Shown: positions 5,785 through 9,664 of the stretch, piece after piece | Layout: each line of letters opens with the position of its first letter | Numbering within the stretch: the stretch's first letter is position 1 | NCBI GenBank assembly: GCA_023393045.1 | Contig: JAEWMV010000242.1 | Coordinates: forward strand, 1 to 9,664 | Reading direction: 5' to 3' | From: Bacillota bacterium | GTDB lineage: Bacteria > Bacillota > Clostridia > Christensenellales > CAG-138 | DNA length: 9,664 nt | Position numbers and translations under genes: made by a program | The notes under the pieces: model-generated | Seen by the model: only the letters and a program-made list of their open reading frames with translations | What the model was told of the DNA's origin: nothing | Database searches by the model: none

Positions 5785-7632
5785 TCAGTTGTTTATCCTT
5801 TTTCCGGCCGAAAATCCGTCTTTTTCGTAGATTTTGTTCCAGCTGCTCAGGCGCTGTATGAATTCGTCGTTCGTGTCGGTGCGCTCGAGCATGGCGATGA
5901 GCTGCTCCGTCACGTCCGAAGGATTGCCGGAGGAAAGTGTGCGGCGCATGTTGTACACGCCTTCGAGTTCTTCGCGGCTCAAGAGCAGTTCCTCGCGCCG
6001 CGTGCCGGACTTATAGATGTCGATGGCGGGAAAGATGCGCTTCTCGCTCATCTTGCGGTCGAGATGGATCTCCATGTTGCCCGTGCCCTTGAACTCCTCA
6101 TAGACGATGTCGTCCATGCGCGAGCCGGTTTCGATGAGGGCGGTGGCGATGATGGTGAGGCTGCCGCCGTTTTCGATGTTGCGCGCCGCGCCGAAGAAGC
6201 GCTTGGGCTTATGCAGCGCGCCGGGGTCCATGCCGCCGGAAAGGGTTTTGCCCGTGGCCGGTATGGTCAGGTTATACGCGCGCGCAAGGCGCGTGATGGA
6301 ATCCATGAGCACCACCACGTCCCGCCCCTGCTCGACGAGGCGCATTGCGCGCTCCTGCGTCATCTCGGCGACGCGGGTATGATGCTCGGGCAGCTCGTCG
6401 AAGGTGGAATAGAGCACCTCGCCCTTGATGGAGCGCTGCATATCCGTGACCTCCTCCGGCCGCTCGTCGATGAGCAGCACGATGAGGTGCACGTCGGGAT
6501 AGTTGGTGGAGATGCCGTGGGCGATGTTCTTTAAAAGCGTTGTCTTGCCGCTCTTGGGCTGGGAAACGATCATGCCGCGCTGACCCTTGCCGATGGGGGA
6601 GATGAGGTCGATGAGGCGTATGGCGAGATTCTGGTCGCGGCCGAGGCCCTTGGATTCGAGCGTGAGCCGCTCGTTGGGGAAGATGGGCACAAGCTCCTCG
6701 AACGGACGGCGCGTCTGCGCCTTTTCCGGCTCCTCGCCGTTGATGGCGGTGATGTACAAAAGCGCGAGGAAGCGCTCCCCCTCCTTGGAGGGGCGCGTTT
6801 TGCCCGTGACCATGTCGCCGGTCTTCAGGCCGAAGCGGCGTATCTGGGCGATGGAAACATAAACGTCCCTGTTGCCGGGGAGGTAATTGTCGCTGCGCAA
6901 AAAGCCGTAGCCGTCCGGCAGCACTTCCAGCACGCCCTCGCAGTCCCCGCAGGCGCCGCCCTCGAGCATTTCGGGCACGGCGGGGTTGCTGGTTCCGTAT
7001 TCCTTATTATAATAGCCTTCGGGCTTTGGCGCGCGGAAATCCTCCGGCATCTCCATGGGAGCGTAGCCGGGGGGATAGCCGCCGTAGTTCTCCTGCCTGT
7101 AGGGCTGCTGATAGCCCTCCTGCCTGTAGGGCTGCTGCTGATAGCCCTCCTGCCTGTAACCCGGGTCGCGCCCGCGCGCGTCGTACCCCTGGTTGTAACC
7201 GCGCGCGCCTGAAGCGCCGCCGTAGCCCTGCTGATAGTCCTGCCGGGGCTGGCGCGGCACATAGTTCTGGTTGTTGTAGCGGCGCTGGTAATTGTTCTGG
7301 TAATCTTGCCGGGGCTGCTGCGGCCGGTAAGGCTGCTGGTAGCGCGGGCGCTGCTCGTAGGCGTCCTCGCGATGGGGCATCGGGGGCCGCTCGGCTTCCG
7401 GCGCGGCCTCACCCGGGGCGAGGGGCACTGTTTCTTCGCTCTGCGCGGGCGCGCTTGTAACCTCCTGCGCCTCGCCCTCGTCCGCGGAGAAGGCATCCGG
7501 CACCACGCCGCCGTTCATGATGATGTCCACAAGCTCGTTCTTGCGGTACTTCGTGAGGGATTTCGCCCCCTGGAGTTTTGCGATCTCGCGCAGATCGCCA
7601 AGGCTTTTTTCTAAAAGCTGTTCTCGTGTCAC
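5785..7632 (-). CDS. rho: Transcription termination factor Rho with a large disordered insert, GTG start
   Basis: Rho is a hexameric RNA-dependent ATPase that ends transcription. Numbered from the GTG, residues 1-42 form the N-terminal helical domain. Residues 43-220 are a low-complexity insert, acidic and proline/alanine-rich to about 90, then rich in Tyr, Gln, Arg and Gly. The OB-fold RNA-binding domain follows (about 228-300), with DGYGFLRS at 240-247. The Walker A motif SQPKSGKT is at 357-364, Walker B VVVLMDS at 439-445, and the Q/R-loop region LSGGMDP at 464-470. The GTG at 7630-7632 has an AAGGAG site 7 bases upstream. An upstream TTG in frame (7659) lacks one, so 615 residues are preferred. 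No hairpin terminator follows the stop. rpmE comes next, under its own promoter. Rho commonly limits its own expression, which would fit the long AT-rich leader, but this is inference. Confidence 0.97.
   Translation of the reverse strand: MTREQLLEKSLGDLREIAKLQGAKSLTKYRKNELVDIIMNGGVVPDAFSADEGEAQEVTSAPAQSEETVPLAPGEAAPEAERPPMPHREDAYEQRPRYQQPYRPQQPRQDYQNNYQRRYNNQNYVPRQPRQDYQQGYGGASGARGYNQGYDARGRDPGYRQEGYQQQPYRQEGYQQPYRQENYGGYPPGYAPMEMPEDFRAPKPEGYYNKEYGTSNPAVPEMLEGGACGDCEGVLEVLPDGYGFLRSDNYLPGNRDVYVSIAQIRRFGLKTGDMVTGKTRPSKEGERFLALLYITAINGEEPEKAQTRRPFEELVPIFPNERLTLESKGLGRDQNLAIRLIDLISPIGKGQRGMIVSQPKSGKTTLLKNIAHGISTNYPDVHLIVLLIDERPEEVTDMQRSIKGEVLYSTFDELPEHHTRVAEMTQERAMRLVEQGRDVVVLMDSITRLARAYNLTIPATGKTLSGGMDPGALHKPKRFFGAARNIENGGSLTIIATALIETGSRMDDIVYEEFKGTGNMEIHLDRKMSEKRIFPAIDIYKSGTRREELLLSREELEGVYNMRRTLSSGNPSDVTEQLIAMLERTDTNDEFIQRLSSWNKIYEKDGFSAGKRINN
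7090..7160 (-). repeat. Imperfect tandem repeat inside rho coding a Tyr/Gln motif
   Basis: Two copies of a 21-base core (7090-7110 and 7117-7137) and a third partial copy (from 7147) are spaced 27 and 30 bases apart on the plus strand. All spacings are multiples of three, so the reading frame is kept. The repeat encodes tandem copies of the YRQEGYQQ type at about residues 159-182 of Rho. Such repeats can gain or lose units by slippage, so insert length may vary between strains. Confidence 0.75.
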
Positions 7633-7904
7633 AATATTGCTCCTTTCAAGAACGCACAAAAAATGATTGCATAGAAAAATAAAAAAACTAAAAATATAGT
7701 TCGCATGCTTACTTATCAGTATTATGCCCTTATTCTGGAAAATAAAACATCATATCCGAAGGGAGAACGCGTGCGCGTCCTGTCACACTGATCGTAGATA
7801 TCTTCCCATAACCGCGGTTTGTTGTCAAGCGGTTGAAGCATCATTTAACAACGTATGAACGCATATATTACATCGAATACAGGCAAAGCCGAAGGAGGAT
7901 GCAA
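7633..7904. other. Divergent intergenic region between rho and yabP
   Basis: These 272 bases contain no convincing gene. The rho side (about 7655-7745) is very AT-rich, with long A runs on the plus strand that become T runs in the rho leader. Possible -10 boxes for rho (CATAAT and TATATT on the minus strand) are present, but neither has a good -35, so no rho promoter is called. A perfect 10-base palindrome, AACCGCGGTT, lies at 7810-7819. An ACGCG/CGCGT inverted repeat lies near 7767-7778. The yabP side holds the SigE-like promoter described separately. Confidence 0.6.
7841..7869 (+). promoter_or_regulatory. Candidate SigE-type sporulation promoter for yabP-yabQ
   Basis: TCATTTA (7841-7847) and CATATATT (7862-7869) are separated by 14 bases. 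The mother-cell SigE consensus is roughly kmATATT, then 13-15 bases, then CATACAnT. The -10 matches at all but one defined position and the -35 at five of seven. In Bacillus subtilis, yabP and yabQ are SigE-controlled, which supports the call. Transcription would begin near 7876, about 29 bases before the yabP start. Confidence 0.55.
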
Positions 7905-8198
7905 ATGGACAGGACGACGCTTGAATCCGGCGTGGCGAGAATACGCACGCACAACGTGCATATCGACGGCAGGGAGGTCATCACCATCACCGCCGTGAAG
8001 GACGTGGAGAGCTTCAACGATCAGGAGGTGCAGCTTGTGACGGACGCGGGGGATTTGCGCATCGAGGGCGGCAATCTGCACATCACGCGACTGAGCCTTG
8101 AGGACGGGCAGGTCGTGGTGGAGGGCGAGATCGCGGCGCTGGAGTATTCCGAGCCCGCCGAGCAGCGCGGCTCGCTGTTCTCAAGGATGTTCAGATGA
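7905..8198 (+). CDS. yabP: Sporulation protein YabP
   Basis: YabP is a small protein made in the mother cell and associated with the forespore membrane. It is found only in spore-forming Firmicutes. The 97-residue product matches Bacillus YabP: a central VKDVESFNDQEV block (31-42), the GDLRIEGGNLHI stretch (49-60), and the C-terminal GSLFSRMFR ending (89-97), which is diagnostic. It is a compact beta-rich domain with no membrane segment. The frame is open upstream, but the ATG at 7905 is chosen because a GGAGG site lies 6 bases before it, and residues added upstream would fall in the promoter. The stop overlaps the yabQ start as ATGA, so the two are translationally coupled. The biochemical role of YabP is not established. 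Confidence 0.95.
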   Translation: MDRTTLESGVARIRTHNVHIDGREVITITAVKDVESFNDQEVQLVTDAGDLRIEGGNLHITRLSLEDGQVVVEGEIAALEYSEPAEQRGSLFSRMFR

Positions 8199-8557
8199 CG
8201 GGCGGCCGGGTGGTCGAGGAGCTCAAGGTGCTCGCCGGCTGCTTCGTGACAGGGCTTGCCGTGGGCATGCTCTACGACGTGTTCCGCTTCCTGCGGCTGC
8301 CCTTTCCCGCGTCGCGCCTGCGGGACGCCTTCTTCGACATCCTCTATTATGCCGCGGCGGGCGCGCTTTGCGCCCTCGCGCTCTATGAGCTCAACGGCGG
8401 CTCGCCGCGCCTCTACGCGCTTGCGGGCTTCGCGCTGGGCGCGTTTGCGTATATCAAAACCGTCAGCGATGCGATCACCCTCTCCGTGCGCGGGGCCGCG
8501 CGCAGGTTCCGCGCACGGCGCGAGAGGCGCGCCCAAAGGCAAAACAAGGGAAAATAG
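8195..8557 (+). CDS. yabQ: Spore cortex biosynthesis membrane protein YabQ
   Basis: YabQ is an integral membrane protein needed for spore cortex formation in Bacillus subtilis, where it localises to the outer forespore membrane. This 120-residue version has a hydrophobic N-terminal segment (about 11-30) containing GLAVGMLYDVFRFLR, the conserved family stretch. Two more hydrophobic segments follow (about 45-65 and 73-90), then a strongly basic C-terminal tail (98-120, many Arg and Lys) likely to lie on the cytoplasmic side. Its ATG overlaps the yabP stop. The next gene, divIC, begins 75 bases downstream behind a separate promoter. The partner set yabP-yabQ-divIC is the conserved order in Firmicutes. 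Its molecular activity is unknown. Confidence 0.93.
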   Translation: MTGGRVVEELKVLAGCFVTGLAVGMLYDVFRFLRLPFPASRLRDAFFDILYYAAAGALCALALYELNGGSPRLYALAGFALGAFAYIKTVSDAITLSVRGAARRFRARRERRAQRQNKGK

Positions 8558-8560
8558 ACC

Positions 8561-8589
8561 TTGAAATCTTTCCATTTCTGGAGTATATA
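8561..8589 (+). promoter_or_regulatory. Vegetative promoter for divIC
   Basis: TTGAAA (8561-8566) and TATATA (8584-8589) are spaced by exactly 17 bases, directly after the yabQ stop. Transcription would start near 8596. This lets the essential division gene be expressed during growth, independent of the sporulation promoter upstream of yabP. The first TTG is the -35 box, so the in-frame TTG cannot serve as the divIC start codon on this transcript. Confidence 0.75.
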
Positions 8590-8632
8590 TAAGTATAAGG
8601 AAAAATATCCTTTTCGTATGGCCGGAGGCACT

Positions 8633-8923
8633 ATGGCGCCTAAACGCAAATTCAGGGCAACGCCGCGCTTCGTCGCACTGGTTATGCTGGTGTGCGCTAT
8701 TTTTGCATGCGCGGCGTTCTTCTCGCAGGAGAAGAAGCTCTCCGAGGTGCGCGCGACGCAGGACGAGCTGGAGAGCCGCTATGCCGAGCTCCAGGCGGAG
8801 GAGCAGCGCCTCGAATATATGATAGAATACGCCAAGTCCGATGAGTACCGCATCCAGTACGCGCGAGAGAAGCTGGGGCTGGTGCTGCCCGACGACATCA
8901 AGTTCAACATCAAGGATAAATGA
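8633..8923 (+). CDS. divIC: Cell division protein DivIC (FtsB-like septum formation initiator)
   Basis: DivIC is a bitopic divisome protein that works with FtsL and DivIB at the septum. The 96-residue product has the family layout: a short basic cytoplasmic N-terminus (MAPKRKFRATPRF), one membrane span (about 13-30), a charged heptad-rich coiled coil (about 32-66), and the conserved tail with YAREKLGLVLPDDIKFNI (76-93), which matches DivIC/FtsB proteins. The ATG at 8633 follows a GGAGG with only four bases of spacing, which is short. An alternative ATG at 8618 would add five residues but has no well-placed ribosome site. The gene follows yabQ as in other Firmicutes and has its own promoter. 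A terminator lies 49 bases after the stop. Confidence 0.92.
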   Translation: MAPKRKFRATPRFVALVMLVCAIFACAAFFSQEKKLSEVRATQDELESRYAELQAEEQRLEYMIEYAKSDEYRIQYAREKLGLVLPDDIKFNIKDK

Positions 8924-8932
8924 ACCCTTTGG

Positions 8933-8960
8933 GTAATTGGTAATTGAGAATTGACAATTA
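8933..8960. repeat. Heptameric AATTG tract
   Basis: Four consecutive 7-base units sit between the divIC stop and its terminator: GTAATTG, GTAATTG, AGAATTG and ACAATTA. The phasing is exact and the composition differs from the GC-rich surroundings. Similar AATTG-type intergenic tracts are familiar from other bacterial genomes, sometimes as edges of short dispersed elements. Here no element boundary can be defined from a single copy. Confidence 0.55.
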
Positions 8961-8971
8961 GCTGAATAAGG

Positions 8972-9006
8972 AACGGCTTCCGCTTTATATAGTAGGAGCC
9001 GTTTTT
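8972..9006 (+). terminator. Rho-independent terminator after divIC
   Basis: The stem is AACGGCT (8972-8978) with AGCCGTT (8997-9003), extended by a further CC/GG pair across a one-base bulge. The loop is AT-rich and a TTTTT run closes it at 9002-9006. It lies downstream of divIC and ahead of the promoter for the next gene, so it isolates the two transcripts. Confidence 0.8.
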
Positions 9007-9049
9007 GTGTGGGTATATATCGGTCTGGGCGTTCACCGCAGGCGGACGA

Positions 9050-9079
9050 TTGAAAAGCGTTCCGCTCGCGTGCTATACT
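9050..9079 (+). promoter_or_regulatory. Vegetative promoter for the RlmI-like gene
   Basis: TTGAAA (9050-9055) and TATACT (9074-9079) are spaced by 18 bases, and the -10 is preceded by TGC, which fits an extended -10. Transcription would start near 9086, leaving a leader of about 28 bases. The stretch 9007-9049 between the terminator and this promoter shows no further feature. Confidence 0.7.
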
Positions 9080-9113
9080 CAAATGCAGTAAAACCGCATG
9101 AGGTATTAACAAT

Positions 9114-9664
9114 ATGAAGCAAACCCGCTCCTTCCCGGCTTTGACCGTCACGCAAAAAGGCGAAAGATGGCTTCGCCGCCCGCACCCCTGGGTGTATGCG
9201 AGCGACCTTGCTGCCGCGCCGGAAGGGCTTGTAAACGGCTGTCTCGCGGATGTTGTGAGCGAAAAAGGCACCTACCTCGGCACGGGGTTTTACAGTCAAA
9301 AGAGCAAAATTGCCGTGCGCCTGCTTTCCTCCAACGCCAACGACCGCTATGACGAAGCTTTCTTCGCGCGGCGCATCCAATACGCCCTCGATTACCGCGT
9401 TGCCGTCATGGAGGGCGACCTTTCCTGCTGCCGCCTGGTGTTCGGCGAGGCGGACGGATTGCCGGGGCTGACGGTCGATAAGTACGCGGACGTGCTCGTC
9501 GCACAGGTGGTGTCCTTTGGCATGGAGGCAATCAAGCCCATGCTCTATGGGCTTCTCGCGGACGCGCTCGCCGCGCGGGGGGAGAGGATACGCGGCGTGT
9601 ACGAACGCAATGACCTCGCCCTGCGGGAGCTTGAAGGCCTCGCGCAGGAAAAGGGCTGGTTCGA
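9114..9664 (+). CDS. RlmI-type 23S rRNA cytosine-C5 methyltransferase, N-terminal part (runs off the right edge)
   Basis: The first 183 residues of a class I SAM-dependent rRNA methyltransferase are visible. They resemble the start of E. coli RlmI, which makes m5C1962 in 23S rRNA. The N-terminal PUA domain (about 8-75) carries KGERWLRRPHPWVYASD (15-31), including the HPWV signature. The linker region follows with the family block RLVFGEADGLPGLTVDKY (107-124). The SAM-binding Rossmann fold and the catalytic cysteine lie beyond the window, so neither exact target nor activity can be confirmed, and related paralogs exist in Firmicutes. The ATG at 9114-9116 is preceded by GAGG at 10 bases. It has its own promoter and is separated from divIC by a terminator. 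Confidence 0.9.
   Translation, partial: MKQTRSFPALTVTQKGERWLRRPHPWVYASDLAAAPEGLVNGCLADVVSEKGTYLGTGFYSQKSKIAVRLLSSNANDRYDEAFFARRIQYALDYRVAVMEGDLSCCRLVFGEADGLPGLTVDKYADVLVAQVVSFGMEAIKPMLYGLLADALAARGERIRGVYERNDLALRELEGLAQEKGWF

Noticed and set aside
5416..6534. Long plus-strand open frame opposite rpmE and rho
   Set aside because: It runs through the rpmE terminator, promoter and rho in antisense, with no recognisable domain and no ribosome site.
7767..7778. ACGCG/CGCGT inverted repeat as a terminator between the divergent arms
   Set aside because: Arms are five bases with a two-base loop and no T run follows. No gene ends here, so a terminator is not expected.
8021..9271. Long minus-strand open frame across yabP, yabQ, divIC and the RlmI-like start
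   Set aside because: It crosses a terminator and two promoters of the opposite strand and is antisense to four recognisable genes.

Overview
This is an ordinary chromosomal segment of a GC-rich, endospore-forming Firmicute, most likely of the class Clostridia. The grounds are the yabP-yabQ-divIC cluster, which occurs only in spore formers, strong AGGAGG-type ribosome binding sites, frequent TTG/GTG starts, and the rho-rpmE pair. I see no mobile element, tRNA or rRNA gene, CRISPR array or phage gene. Both ends cut through genes: serS on the left and an RlmI-type methyltransferase gene on the right.

The layout is two divergent arms that separate in an AT-rich intergenic region at about 7633-7904. 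The left arm is on the minus strand, in transcription order: rho, rpmE (own promoter, then a terminator), a KamA-family radical SAM aminomutase gene (then a terminator), dsdA coupled by an ATGA overlap to a TSUP-family permease gene, and argS followed closely by serS (own promoter). The right arm is on the plus strand: yabP and yabQ (ATGA overlap, behind a SigE-like promoter), divIC (own vegetative promoter, then a terminator), and the RlmI-like gene (own promoter).

Functionally, the left arm holds transcription termination (Rho), translation (L31, ArgRS, SerRS) and amino-acid chemistry (DsdA degrades D-serine to pyruvate and ammonia; the KamA-like protein probably moves an amino group on an unknown substrate). 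The right arm holds spore cortex genes (YabP, YabQ), a divisome protein (DivIC) and an rRNA methyltransferase.

Several starts differ from the longest open frame. dsdA should start at a TTG (3950), because a longer reading would begin inside the upstream terminator hairpin. rho should start at a GTG (7632), rpmE at 5664, yabP at 7905 and divIC at 8633.

I find no clear new multigene system. The points most worth following are the Tyr/Gln/Arg-rich disordered insert in Rho, a KamA-like enzyme whose lysine-binding residues are replaced, and the tight dsdA-permease pairing.
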